Shown here: one piece after another, positions 11,491 through 24,090 of the stretch
Position numbering within the stretch: position 1 is the first letter of the stretch
Layout of the letters: every line of letters starts with the position of its first letter
Source: Oopsacas minuta
Lineage: Eukaryota; Porifera; Hexactinellida; Lyssacinosida; Leucopsacidae
DNA length: 64,000 nt
Assembly (NCBI GenBank): GCA_024704765.1
Contig: JAKMXF010000155.1
Span: forward strand, 346,692-410,691
Direction: 5' to 3'
Program-made: the position numbers and the translations under genes
The notes under the pieces: model-generated
Database searches by the model: none
What the model saw: only the letters and a program-made list of their open reading frames with translations
What the model was told of the DNA's origin: nothing

Positions 11491-13008
11491 TAATATCGAT
11501 TTTTTGTATTTGATCCAATACCCAAGTAATTATAAGGCTCAAAATTTCTCCACTTAAACATACTTATTTTACCAAACATTTGATAAACTAACTATGACCA
11601 GGTTGTGTTAGAGCTAACCACAAAACTAACAATGGGCTACACTCAACAAAGATATTTTATGTAAGCACCTGTGGTGACATTAATGAAATGTAAGTACTCA
11701 TCAGTAAAACATGCATCAGTAGATTACAACAATCCAAAGATATTTCTAGCATTAGAAAACCCTTGGTTGGGAAGAGAAACAACTTTAAGAATTGATAAGA
11801 TAAATTTCGTAATACATAAAACCTGAGAATTTATCGAATTTACAGGTCGTTGCTGGTGATAATTTCTCGTGTTTCACAAAAATATCGATATTGTTATTAA
11901 CGTCTATATCTCAACTATCGATTAGCATAATAATATTTGAAATTCAGTCAGATTTGAGGGAAGAAACTTGAGTTTGAACAGACCCTATTTTATGTAGTAT
12001 ATGATTCATCTCCTAACACTCTCACTCCCCACATAAAATTGAATTCCTATAGCTCAGCGAGTTGTAGATACTTTTTAGTGAAATTTCATATTCATCAACG
12101 TCCATATAACCAATGTATGCAGATAGAATTCAGATCAAATTCTGACTTTTCGTTGGGTAAATTCAATGGTGTCGTTACTCTAAAAATTTGATGAGAATGT
12201 ACCTTTAAATCAAAATAAATTGCGTAAAACGTTCAAGTCTCCTCTTTCCAATGATGCTAATTTTGTTAAAATCTGATAAATATAAGGTAATCAAATTAGT
12301 AACTGAAATAACCCTAGGCGAATAGTCTGGTAACTTCTTCTTCTAATTTTTCACATATTCTGTTTCGGAAATTATTAATACCTTTAAACGAAATTTTAAT
12401 CACATAATCGACCAATCCTCATTAGTGTGTTAAAGAAAACTTGTATCAAAATGATACTGAGATGCCGGTCGAATAATACATTCTTGTTGACACTTTTGTA
12501 AAAATTTCAAAACCTTAATGATAAGTTATCACACATGCATTTACAATCCTTATAACTTTTTCGTAATCTACCAACGCTATACTTTCGATTTATTCTAGTT
12601 TTTTTCTCTAGACATACAGAAAGTCGGTCAAATAAACGATTAAAGTGAACACGTTTGTGAATTTGAATTGGCTGTGATTTCGTATTCAAACAACTCAAGA
12701 TATCTGATAACAAAATCTGTACATTTAAATAGGAATACTTAAATATAGATTATCTTTGGTTGATTTGTTAGTTTGGTTATAGTTTGGTTATAGTTTGGCA
12801 TAAGTCTCGCATCATAAAGTAAATATGGACATATTCCGAATAGAGCTATACACTTTACCCTTCAGTTCTCTTCCCAAAAGTTACTGAAACAACTCTTAAG
12901 GCTGCCTGTAACACTGTAATTAATGACCTCAGGTCAGGGTTTGTCTCCCTATTAATATCACGTGAACAATCGATCAACTTTACACTTGATACTTCAGTGT
13001 ATTTTCTC
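11491..13008. other. non-coding stretch
   Basis: AT-rich; the short open frames here resemble no family I know. Confidence 0.5.
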
Positions 13009-13016
13009 CCCGTGAT

Positions 13017-15504
13017 TAGGGATCGACCAGTCACCCTGCCCCGTCCCCGGCCTAAAGTCCCGAACCTTTCCGGGGACTAGTTAGTTTTAAAAAGATATAA
13101 TTCACCCTACTATACTATCACTCTATCACCATCAACTACTTGTACTAACAAAGATTCTAATGTGTTTGTGAGCTTGCTTCGTCCCCGCAAATTTCTTCAA
13201 CTTCTAAGTTATGGTTCGGAAGAACAACTTGAGGATGTGACTGCGTAGGTTGAATGAACCAAAACCAATCGCTCTGAGATTATACGTGAGAAACAAGAGC
13301 TTCTCGATGTTAGGAGGGAGCAAACGGATCCTATCGCCTTGAGATATTTTACCCGCCATTTTAAATTCTCGTCCACTTGGAACTGATCCGCAAGGTGGAC
13401 TCAAATAGTGAAAGGCAAGTATAGACAATATTGGATACGGATTCAAGTTCATACGCCAGTACCACAATGGATCTAGCTCTCGGTGAATTTTCTTGTCAGC
13501 GAAGTAGTGCAACATTTCATGTTTTACTTCGATTTTGATCGTATCTTCCTCATCACAAATAGTATTATTATTAACTGAATCGGATTGGCCATCTGAATCA
13601 CTTAAAATTGCATCCCAGCAACCTTTTGCAGGGGAATCGGCGTTAATTTGAAACTGCCTTCTGCCAAAGACCGTTTAAAGATGTTGGAAGCAACACTAAC
13701 TAATTTACCCTTTGCCTCTTCTGCTTTCGCCTTGTCCATAAAGCCATTCTTTTTATATCTAGGATCCAGAAGAGTGGCCAGCGCATGCACTTCGCTTGTT
13801 TCGCCATCAACAAAATGCACTCGGGGATTAAGCCCCCTAAAATAACGTTTCAGTTGTACGATCATTTCTTTTTTTATAGTATTATTGATTCCAAATTCAT
13901 TGATAGCATTCAATTCATAAAATATTTTCTTGATGAATGGAATAGTATCGGAAATGCAAGTATATTCGTGTTCTGCATCCAATGTTGCGTCGGCGAATGG
14001 TTTTAATAAACGATTTACTTTGGGAATAAGCATCCAGTCATTTAGAGTTAGTTGATATTCCCTATTAATATTGATATCATCTTCTGCGCAACGAATAGCA
14101 CGTTTCTGCTGAATTAAGCGGACTAACATAGCAGAGTAAGAACTCCAGCATGTTTTCTCGCCTAAAATCAGAGTGTGTCCGGGAACACCATTGTAATCTG
14201 CTTGATGACCTCTGAGAACTCCCATCGCCTTCGGAATCTTCCGAAAATAGGAAATCAATTTGGTGGAATGGGTCATCATGGATTGGACACCACTTTGTTC
14301 AAAAATAGAATTCATGACCACTAGATGTATCATATGTAAAAAACAACCTGCATTATCCTGGTTGTTGATAACCAAGGCATTCACCATATTGAGGCCATTA
14401 TCTCGCAATATCAAGTGGAGCTTTCCCTCTAATTTCTAATCAAAAATGATCATGCGCAACGTCTGGGCAATTGAATCAGCTGTAGGTGATGTATCATATG
14501 GAAAACGCAGCACAACTGCTTTTCGCTCTCCTTTCTTGTTGATGACATGCAGAGTGAGGTTACTAAAAGCGTGTTGACTCTTTGATGTCCAAATATCAGT
14601 CGTTGCACTACAAAATTCTCCGAGATTATTGTGCAACAGCTCCATGATATTGGATTGTGCTCGTCTGTATATATCTGGAATAATCCTTTGGCAGGGCACT
14701 TTTTCACTTGGAACATCGAATTTGTGATTCAAATGGCTAATAAAACGTTGAATCTTTCGTTTTCAACTGTAGTGTAAGGGAGAATTGAATCACATATCTA
14801 TTCAGCTAAATAATAATTCCCTCTGTTTTGATCAGGGTGATCAGGTAGCCATTTATTTTAATTAGAATGTTTCCTCTAGACTCTGTTGGGTTTGTGAACC
14901 TGGGGTAGCCAAATGTAGATATATTGTTGCTTCGAATTCTCCTCATCTTTTTTGCATCTTTTTGCTTCATCAGCATTTCTTATTATTCTTACCTCCTTGT
15001 ATTCGACAGGGTGATACGATTCCAAGTGACTCCAAAGCGATTTAGTTGAAAAAGACTTTTTTGAACCTCCATGAGTACCCCTTCGTATCTTCCTCGTTTT
15101 TCGTGACAGACAGAAATGGTGCAATTGGAAATTGATTCATGTGCACAATCGACATCATAAAATTTCCAGACCTCAGATGCGTACCTTTTGGCCATTGATA
15201 TGAATGGTAAATTCAAACAATCAATTGTATGTATTATTTATATTATTCAATGATAATTACCTTTTGACACTATTTCAAATGACATATACTATATTGATAC
15301 TATGTATTGGGAACCTAGATATCTGATTACAATTACGACTCTATTCACGTTGACTGTATTTTCACGCTGTTGACTTTAAAGGAGATTTGCGCATATAAGG
15401 TGAATAATATTACTAATTTGCACGGAAACAACTGTAAACTTGCATTATTTACTATCAACTCTAACCCCGGCCCCGGCCAAATTCTGCCCCCCGGTAGATC
15501 CCTA
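13017..15504 (-). mobile_element. hAT element with near-perfect 8-bp target duplication
   Basis: The left end TAGGGATCGACC and the right end (reverse complement TAGGGATCTACC) are inverted repeats followed by GC-rich subterminal sequence. CCCGTGAT (13009-13016) and CCCATGAT (15505-15512) flank it, matching at 7 of 8 positions. The length of 2,488 bp and the minus-strand coding content fit a full-length hAT. Confidence 0.9.
13204..15216 (-). pseudogene. hAT transposase (BED finger, catalytic core, dimerisation domain)
   Basis: hAT cut-and-paste transposase in four pieces. First, the BED finger at 15216-14990 in two frames (SEVWKFYDVD, CTI, then SLWSHLESYHP). Second, 14732-14436 with SATTDIWTS, the conserved first-Asp region of the RNase H-like core. 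Third, 14414-13602, 270 codons open, including DNGLNMVNA (second Asp), HMIHL, the insertion-domain region and LLDPRYKK. Fourth, 13515-13204 with DPLWYWR and YLSPPCGSVPSGR, the C-terminal dimerisation (hATC) domain. Stops and frame changes separate the pieces, so it is not functional as it stands, but the domain order is complete. Confidence 0.85.
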
Positions 15505-15512
15505 CCCATGAT

Positions 15513-16613
15513 TTCTCTATTTGTCTGATTCCACCAAAGATTACCCAGTTGAACATTTTGGTTGCCCAATATGTTCTCGGACCACAATTAGCATTCAAAT
15601 CTGATCCTCTGTACCAATTTTATCCTGACAAAAACTGTTCTAGGCCCACTATGTTAAGTGCATGGGATCCTGGACAATTTTGGAATGCAGAAATTGTTCC
15701 TTGTGAAGATTTTCACAATTTTATAACAATCCCTCTTTCATTATCTTAGCTTTTAGAGTCGTTTGGATCTTTTTGTGAACATTAGCTTAGAAAGCTAGAT
15801 CCTACATGTGTTGCCGATGTCTCTTCCGTTTTTAACCCTGGTTGAGCCATTTATTTTCTTTCGGCCACCTTTGTTTGGGGCTATATTTTCTTGGACAGTA
15901 TCAAACCTAGTCGCCCCAGAATATCGTGCCATTGTCTCTATACTTATCTTTGCGATAAATATATTTATCAATTAGCTCTATCTATATGAATGTTCTGGGA
16001 CCAATTTTTGGAAACTGCCTAAGCTTTGGATTTATCTAGTAATGCTTCCAATATTGCTTTTGTATATCACCAAGGAGTTGGTATGCAAGGCGAACAAGAA
16101 CTTATTCTCTCATGGCAATTTTTGCGTGGACTAATGCAATTGGAAGGGAAAGTGGGGAATTTCTGATTTTATTGGTGTACTGTCAACTCAATTCGAATCA
16201 TATACTTTTGTTGGATCCCCACCTTTTTTCGCATTTTGATTCTCAAGGAGATTTATAGTGGTCCTAGTCACGCTGTTCCCACGATCCTCTTATAGTATTT
16301 TATGTTCATAAATACAAGGATGACGTGCATCGCATCCATTTATCCCACTGACCATGCAAATAATCATATTTCGGTGCCAAACTTGATGAATTATATTCAA
16401 ATTCAATACAGACAGTATGTTAATGCTATTAACTGTGAAAATTGTAACGAAAACTTAAGTATTTTCCAGGTTTGGAGATTGATCTATGAATTCAGCTTCA
16501 TTGACAAATATCAACAATAAATTTCTAATAACATTCTAACACAATTTAAATAATAATTGCCAAATTTCTGGAAATTCAAAGGATCTCCACAATTCACGTC
16601 CTTTGAATTATCA
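15513..16613. other. unexplained stretch between two hAT elements
   Basis: Less AT-rich than its surroundings, with open frames at 15549-15749 and 16302-16520 on the + strand, but neither frame resembles a family I know and no inverted ends were found. It may be an old decayed element or host intergenic DNA. Confidence 0.35.
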
Positions 16614-17971
16614 CTCTGTGGCAGCGTTCTTCAAACTTGGATACGCTAGGCTTCTCATGGGGGTAGGCCAGTTCTCTTTGAGAAGAGTCGGTAAAGCATG
16701 TGCGTAAGATCTCAGTATCCAGCAAAAGATTTTATTCAACCATAATTGTTTCTGATTAAAAGTCGTTAGGTAAGTATTGTTATTGCCTTCGTTATTTACA
16801 CTCCTGATTCCTGAAGCTAAACTAGTTATAAAATATTATTTACTGACTAATCTTTTACTTTTTTCTGGAACTTAACAGATTCGAGTTTATCTTCTATTTA
16901 TTCGCCGAGTTCATTTAGATAAGTGCTACCTCCTACAATTGTGTTTTCTTTTAATTTTTTTATTAGCATAAATGAATTTCAGATAGATATAGGAAGTTGT
17001 TCTCAAGATGGTGCGGTTTTACAAGGTAAATCCAGTAGTGAAAGTTTATATTCGGAATCTCCTGGGGTAATGAGAGTACCTAAACAAACTAAAACAGAAG
17101 TACAACAAAAAGAAGATAATACGATGAATCAAATATTATATTTGAGTTTGTTCATACCAACAGTGATCTTGCATCACCACTCTGCGTTATTGCAACCAAA
17201 CTTTCTCAAAGAATAGTATGAAGCTATCTCTTTTACAGAGACATTTTGTCATAAAACACAAGGAATTACAAAATTAACCATAGAAATTTCAAACGAAAGG
17301 CTAGTGAAATTATTAAGTCAAGAAGCATCATAAGTCATTTTTCTCAGTCGAATAAGATAGCACAAAACCATCATATGATTTCGCATTTTTGACAGCTGGA
17401 GCTAAGGAGGACTATCCAATCACAGAAAATCTAATAATTCCAGATGCTTTGATAATAGCTGAAAACATACTAGATGCTGCTGCTGTCAATGCTGTCAAGT
17501 CAATACCATTTTCTGATACAACAATGGCTTGCAGAATTGAAGAAATGGCATGTGTTGTCTCACAACAAGTTATAGACAAGATTAAACAAGATAAACGTTT
17601 TGCACTACAACTTGATGAATCGACTGATATCTGAAACCAAGCCCAATTACTGATGTATGTACGTTACTATGATGAAGGTATTGATGATCAAATATTGGCA
17701 TGTAGAAGTTTACTTGGAAAACTACTGGAGAAAAATATTTGAAGTACTCGATGGTCATATAAGAGCTGAATGCGATTTCAAATGGGAATGGTGCACTAGA
17801 ATATCTTCAGATGCCGCTGCCTCAATGACAGGACACACAAATGGTCTTATTGCTCGCCTTAAGTTAGTAAATCCAAATTTAAAATGGCATTCACAAACAA
17901 GCTTTGGTAACTAAGAAAATGAGTCCAGAATTACACATGGTATTGGATGATGAAGTTAAAATTGTCAATTA

Positions 17972-19283
17972 CAGGGTGTCTAATAAGTTCTGTTATACAT
18001 TTTCGCGCCTTAGACAGTAGCTATTAATATACTTATGAAGTAATCTTCTAGAATTTCTTGTAGCATTTTTGGCGCTCTTTCGAATTATACCAAGTATATA
18101 TCATTCAAGTTGATGATTTCCCAGAAAATCATGTTAGAAGAAATTAGTTCAAAAATTCTCACTTTTCACGAATCTGGGTTTAGCAACAGTGAAATTCTAA
18201 AAAGGCTAAAAAATGATAAAGTCAATCCCATGTTGATCTATCTCACAATAAAACGATATATAGAAACTGGGAGCGTTTCTGACAGGAAACGAGTTTGTCG
18301 TCCAAGATCCGCTCGCACACCAGCCCTGAAGAATAGTGTTAGATATCGGATCCTGAGAAATCCTCGGCGTTCAATGCGAAAAATCTCTCGTGAATTCTTT
18401 GTCAATCACGAAACGATGCGGAAATTAGTTGTAGAGGACCTGGGAATGAAGTCCTATAAGAGGAAAAACGTACACCATCTTAACGACTCCATACGTCGTA
18501 AGCGACTCGACAGATGCATACAACTTACAGCCCGATTCGCTCCTGGGACTGGAGATCAGATTCTCTTCTCAGATGAGCAGCTGTTCACCTTTGAGGCGGG
18601 AAGCAATCGTCAAAACGACCGTATACTTGTTTCTCGAAGTCAGGATATCCCAGATAGCATCAAGTGCATTGATAGAGTCCAGAAGCCTCTTTCTCTGATG
18701 GTATGAGCGGGGTTTTCGGCAGACACACGGACAAACCTGATTTTTGTCCCCCAAGGAATGAAAATAAACTCCCAGAACTACAGAGAACTAGTCCTGGATC
18801 CTGAAATTGCGTCTGCTGGTGAAAAGCTCTCTCCAAACCATCCTTGAACTTACCAACAAGACTCTGCGCCTGCACATGCTTCAAAAGTATCCCGGTGTTG
18901 GTTCCGAGAGCAAAATATCGATTTCATAAATAAGGATGAATGGCCACCATCAAGCCTAGATTTAAACCCACTCGACTATTTTGTTTGGGAAAACTTGAGG
19001 AGCAGGGTCTGTGCAACATCCCACAAGAGTTTGGAGTCCCTCAAAGTTAGTTTGTTGATTGAATGGCAGAAAATCCCACAAGAGGAGCTGCGAAATGCTG
19101 TCCATCAGTTTCGGAGCAGACTAACTTCCGTAATTCATAAAAAAGGAGGCTATATTGAATGATATTTGTAATATGTAATTGGGAACATAAGTCCTAAGAA
19201 AATAGAAGGTTTCATGGGTTTACAATGGACAAATTTGAAATCTTTGGGGAACTGATATATAACAGAACTTATTAGACACCCTG
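17972..19283 (+). mobile_element. maT-like Tc1/mariner element nested in a hAT
   Basis: TA (17970-17971), then CAGGGTGTCTAATAAGTTCT at the left. The right end is its inverted copy, ending at 19283 before TA (19284-19285). Length 1,312 bp. Both outer ends and the target TA are intact. The insertion splits the hAT transposase, so it is younger than the hAT. Confidence 0.95.
18131..19162 (+). pseudogene. maT-like DD37D transposase with two in-frame TGA codons
   Basis: Full-length transposase frame from ATG 18131 (MLEEISSK) to TGA 19160-19162 with no frameshift. Two paired helix-turn-helix regions flank a CRPRSART linker, and the catalytic motifs are FSDEQLF, QQDSAPAH and SLDLNPLD. The second and third Asp are 37 residues apart (DD37D), as in the maT clade. 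Two internal TGA codons stop it: at 18704-18706, at the Trp position of the family motif VWAG, and at 18845-18847 just before the second catalytic Asp. It ends in KKGGYIE like its relatives. Recently inactivated. Confidence 0.9.
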
Positions 19284-20384
19284 TATATCAAATCAAGAGC
19301 ATTGAATTCTCGTCTATTTCAAATAATGTGTGAAGAATTGGGGGCAAACCACACGCAATTATTGTTGCATACTGAGGTTAGGTGGTTATCAAGAGAACGA
19401 GTCTTGACAAGACTTTTTGAAATGAGACACGGAGTGTGTAGTTTTCTCTCAGATATGAAATCTGATTTGAAAGTTCATTTTTTGGACGAAGACTGGGTTT
19501 GTCATTTAGCCTATCTTGCAGACGTATTCAGTAAAACACACAAGCTAAATCTTCAGTTACAAGGATTCGATATTGATATTTTTCAGGCACATGGCAAAGT
19601 GGGAGGCTTTTACAAGAAAATATTGTTTTGGGTTACTCAAGTTGAAAAAGGAGATATAATCACTTTTGATTGGCTCAGCAATCTTATCATTGAAAATGAA
19701 ATAGTTCTCATAGGGAGAGTGGTGGTAATAATTAACAATCACTTAACTATACTGCGAAACTTTTCTGAAGTATTTTCCTGAAATAGATCTAAAAGATTTG
19801 ACGAATACTTAGATTACTAATCCTTTTGCAACTGAGTCAATTTCTGAAGCGAATCTTAACAATAAACTAAAGAAAATTTGCTTGAATTGTCTGTTGACAG
19901 CTCCCATGAGATCAATTTTACACGGCATGCTTTGTGCCAGTTTTGGACATTTGCTAGCCTTGAATACAAAAATATTAGTAATATTGCAAATTCTCAGTTA
20001 TTTCCTTTTCACTCAACATACTTATGCGAACAAGTTTCTCACCCTCACTAGAATTAAAACAATACTCAGAAATCGCCTGGATCCAGAGCTATCTCTGATA
20101 CTAGCATTGACTAATATTAAGCCCAGAATTAGCCAAATTTTAGAGCTTAAACAGTACCATTCATCCCATTAGGTTCAAGAATACCTTTAGACCTTAGAGT
20201 AGATATCTAGTCCGAAGTAATTGAATAGGAATTATCATCATTCTTTATTATTCACTTGAATATTACTTGAGAATTTATAATACTACATATAAAAATTAGA
20301 TGTTGGGGACTTGGGGGTACGCGTAAAGTCAAAAGATAGCCAGGGGGTACGCTGGGAAAAAGGTTTGAAGACCACTGCTCTATG

Positions 20385-21402
20385 GGATTCTGTTAATTTC
20401 TGAATATAATGTTCCACATTCCTGAGATACTCCTGTATTGCTTAGGATCATTTTCTTTAACTTACACGACTGACTACTCAAACTATTTGAAATCTTGGAT
20501 GATCACTAAGATCGAATCATTATTAGTTTCGGTTTAACTAAAGTAGTCATAGTTAATTTGACGTCTTCAAGGTGTTTCCCAAGGTAGTATTTCGAATTGA
20601 CAATAATCCAAGTTGTTAATGGATTTTGTTGGACTTTTGTTATTAGTACACATAGAAAGTCGTGATCTGTTGAAAATTGCTGGATATACTAGGTATTTCC
20701 TTCATGGTCAAACCAAAGATTGGTCAGACTATTACAGCCATTTTTCTCAATATATTCTGATTCCCCAATGAAAACTGTTTTGTAAAACAATATGGGAAAT
20801 TACACTTCTCCGGGTTGCATCTACTTCACTTATTGACTTATGTGTGTCTAACCTTTCTAGAGCTAAGCCGGACCTAGAGAAATTGCTTCCTACACTCCTG
20901 CTATCACAAGACATTTTCAACCAATCAACTAGCTATATTAGGATGAATACACATCAACAATTACGAGCTTTTTAATAGATATAATCAGTTTTTGGAATGC
21001 TATTATCTAATCTTGGCATAGCCCAATTCTGAATGTGTGGCCACATGTCCTGAGGCATATAAATTGTAATAGCTTAAGTACTGTATAGCCAATCCCTTAG
21101 CTAGGTAGTGCTAAATTGAACCAGACCTAACAAAATTTGCGATAGACTTTACATTGAACAGTAAAATGTAGCAATAGTGTACAATTCATTGATCCATAAT
21201 ACATTTCTCACCAAGTCTGAAATTTATTGCAAAATTTTAGTAACTATTTCAGAAAACCATGAGCTGATTTGATGAAACTGATTCCATTTGGGTATCAGTA
21301 CTGTTGATAGCCACTGGAGTAATATTATCTGTTCAAGTATCAAATGCTTACAAAGACTTGTAAGCTATTGTTATCCATTATCAATTACTATATCCCTTGA
21401 TA
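20385..21402. other. non-coding stretch
   Basis: Nothing recognised. I looked here for the preceding phosphofructokinase exon and did not find it. Confidence 0.5.
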
Positions 21403-21404
21403 TA

Positions 21405-22306
21405 CAGTCAGGGGACAAAAGTATTCGCCCACACAAATATATTGTCATAAATTGTATACTCTTTCCCGCTCCTATATATTGTGTAGTCTATATTCGTAGC
21501 TGTTATCTAGTAATTTGCATAAAATAACATATGTTTTTCACGAAAATCAAAAAAATATTTTCGATTTATACTTTTTGAAGGTGTTAATTATTAATAATTA
21601 TTAGATAATTATTGATATTCAAAATATGTGGTAATTCAAAACCTATTAAGAATCTATAGTTTCTGACTTAATATTTGAATTCTACGTAGGCGAGTTACCC
21701 CAGATTGAAATTTCCAATCGGAATGAACAATTTTTACCAGAGTTATAGAAGAATTTCAATTTGTCCCACTTGTGGCACTATTTTCAAAAAGTGGCACAGG
21801 TGGCAGGAAAAAGCGCCACTACAAGGAAATCAGCTAGGGTTAGGGGGAATAGCTCGAAGTAATATTTTCGAATGATGTGGCTATGCTAACCCTTGAATTC
21901 CAAAATAACCTCTTAGGAGCGGCTACTTGTGCCACCTTGGGCAAAAGGTGGCACAAATTGAAATTCATCTATAACTCTGGTAAAAATTGTTCAATCCGAT
22001 TGGCAATTTCAATCTGGGGTAACTCGCCTACGTAGAATTCAAATATCAAGTCAGAAATTATAGATTCTTAATAGGCTTTGAATTGCCACATATTTTGATT
22101 ATCAATAATTATCTAATAATTATTAATAATTAACACCTTCAAAAAGTGAAAATCGACAATATTTTTTGAAATTCTTGAAAACATGTTATCCTAAACAAAT
22201 TACTAGATAGCAGCTACGAATATAGGCTACACAATACATAGGAGCAGGAAGGAGTCTACAATTTATGGCAATATATTTGTGTTCGAATACTTTTATCCCC
22301 TGACTG
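21405..22306. mobile_element. 0.9-kb foldback element with about 400-bp arms
   Basis: The left end after TA (21403-21404) reads CAGTCAGGGGACAAAAGTAT and the right end is its inverted copy with one mismatch, ending at 22306. Inverted similarity continues inward for about 400 bp on each side, through GGTGTTAATTATTAATAATT and CGAGTTACCCCAG blocks, to a loop around 21800-21940. No coding frame. The ends and TA target point to a non-autonomous Tc1/mariner derivative. Confidence 0.85.
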
Positions 22307-22869
22307 TGTATATATTCATACTGAATAATTATTCATTTTTATCCATTATTTTACTCATCACGATTATGATAGATCAAATTTTTTTCAAAATTTAGTTACT
22401 AGGGGCTGTCAAAACTTCTGAGCCTGAAATATTTGGATAAAATACAGAGACATAATAATTAGTTTAATTATCGACATTATCTCAGTCGATCCCTCTCAAA
22501 TATTCTTTTCGTCATCTAAATTTCACCATTACTCCTTTGCTAACCTGATCTCATTATTATCCTCCTATTAAACTTTTTGGTTCTCAACGGAATCAGACTT
22601 TATTCAGTGCCAAACGGGTATTGAAATTTAATTCGACTGAGCCAGATTCATACTAGCGTCATCCAAAAAATGGCGTCTCAAACGAGATGAATGGCCGTTT
22701 GAACTTTTGGATAGTCTTAACATATTCTTTGTATTCTCTGCCCATAATAAGTAAAGTGAATCTTAGATTTATGAGATTTATATAACTAGCCTCTCTGTTA
22801 GTTTTCCAAATTGCTCCAATCCATATGATTCGCCCCACTTGTACGTAATGATTTGAGCTAAACCCACTA

Positions 22870-23446
22870 GAGCGAATCCATTTGAGCGAGTTCCTAGTTG
22901 AGCGACTAACTATTTTATCGAACTGCGAAACTCAAAAGAGCTAAATAAGAAAAGAAACAGCATAATAATCTTAATGAGTGAAATACAAACAATCAATGTC
23001 AGTAAACAAAGCAAGGCAATAACAAATGTCAAGTATTTATATTATTATTATTATAATATGATGCATTTTTGAATTACCATATATAGCTTCAAGTTACGAA
23101 AACGTCATACAGCGTTAAGTTATCAGGGCTATCCGTATAGATTTGTTAAACTTATCTCAAGTACTACAAAAATGCAATTACAGTGTCGTACGCGAGGTTG
23201 CAATGGGAGTCTGCATGCAACACAAACATCGAGGCTGGTAGAAAAAGTTGTTTCTATCTAGTTGACTTACAATTATGGTGACTCATTATTTCATCATTTC
23301 ATTCAGATTAAACATTTAATTATTCCAGCGAAATGTGAATAGAAATGGTATAATAAAAATTATACTGTTTTTATTCTTATTTCGGTGTTCTGGGTTTCGC
23401 TAAATAGTTAATCGCTCAACTTGATGTTCGCTCAAATGGGTTTCCC
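22870..23446. mobile_element. inverted-repeat element with TTGAGCGA motifs
   Basis: The left arm 22870-22914 and right arm 23401-23446 are inverted copies, each with two spaced TTGAGCGA-type motifs and an AACTATTT end (left GAGCGACTAACTATTT; right, reversed, GAGCGATTAACTATTT). About 480 bp of AT-rich sequence separates them. It has no coding frame. Probably a small non-autonomous transposon whose exact outer ends I could not fix. Confidence 0.6.
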
Positions 23447-23604
23447 CAATCTGGTTCCCTCAAAATCTTGGCGTTCAGGGTGGTAAAGGCTTCTTTTGAG
23501 TAGTTGTTTACTGCTGAATATATTTTATGGCTAGTCATGATTCAACAAATATCTGTTTCCTCCAAATTCTGATGTTATAATTTGTACATGAGTGTTGTTC
23601 TTAG

Positions 23605-23869
23605 GTTCAAGGAGGTTATTGTGGATATTTAGCAACCATGAGTGCCCTAGCCGGAGGTGCTGATAATGCTTATACACCTGAAGAATCCTTTGATATATTT
23701 TCAATCTTAAGTGATGTTGAACAATTAGTACAACAATTCTCAGCTGGAACTAAACGAGGCATTATATTGCGCAATGAGAATGCTGACCCTTATTACACTA
23801 CAGATGTGTTACAAAAGATATATGAAGGGCAGAGTGAGGATAATTATCGTTGCAGGACAAATGTCCTTG
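23605..23869 (+). CDS. 6-phosphofructokinase, internal exon (C-terminal half)
   Basis: ATP-dependent 6-phosphofructokinase converts fructose 6-phosphate to fructose 1,6-bisphosphate in cytosolic glycolysis. The exon encodes 88 residues of the C-terminal, regulatory half of the two-domain animal enzyme: GGYCGYLATMSALAGGAD, then YTPEE, TKRGIILRNE, YYTTD and CRTNVLG. The acceptor TTGTTCTTAG precedes GTT CAA GGA (23605), and the donor is G|GTAAAT after 23869. The split Gly codon is completed by GG at 55235, giving NVLG-HIQQGG without a gap. No upstream exon was recognised in 1-23604. The exon has no stop or frameshift. Metazoan genes of this family are usually called Pfk or PFKM-like; I leave the symbol open. 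Confidence 0.93.
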
Positions 23870-24090
23870 GTAAATTAGTTATGAGCTCTTGCTCTTATGT
23901 GTGTATCTACCTCTTTGTCTATTACGTGCCTAGCTCATACGTACATCGTCATTTTATTGTCTATTCCAAAGATTTCTAAAATTGTGCCCTCCAAATACCT
24001 TATACTCTGCGATAATTTTTCTCTTGAAATTTCAAGTATACAATTTAGCCTACTATATATGATAACTGAATATTTTCTTGTTAGTGTTTA

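Larger units (their letters stand above)
17107..20172 (+). pseudogene. hAT (ZBED-like) transposase remnant, interrupted
   Basis: The order fits ZBED5/FAM200-like hAT proteins: a damaged BED finger (SPLCVI; LLQRHFVIKH, about 17150-17270); 17389-17634 with ITENLIIPDA and LQLDESTDI (first catalytic Asp); 17750-17914 with ISSDAAASMTG (second Asp region); then, after the nested transposon, 19290-19781 with LHTEVRWLSRERVLTRLFE, LAYLADVFSKTHKLNLQLQG; and a C-terminal piece to 20172 (LTRIKT.LRNRLDPE). Stops interrupt it in several places even outside the nested insertion. Inactive. Confidence 0.85.
16622..20376 (+). mobile_element. hAT element carrying a nested maT transposon
   Basis: The left end CAGCGTTCTTCAAAC and the right end (reverse complement CAGTGGTCTTCAAAC) are the inverted repeats. 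CTCTGTGG (16614-16621) and CTCTATGG (20377-20384) form an 8-bp duplication matching at 7 of 8 positions. The transposase remnant is interrupted by the Tc1/mariner element at 17972-19283; without that insertion the hAT is about 2.4 kb. Confidence 0.9.

Noticed and set aside
15549-15749. Open frame with QFYPDKNCSRP
   Set aside because: No recognised motif, no splice context and no continuation in neighbouring frames.
20385-20450. Resemblance of ISEYNVPHS to the phosphofructokinase SNNVPG motif, as a candidate upstream exon
   Set aside because: Too short, followed directly by a stop, and without convincing splice sites.
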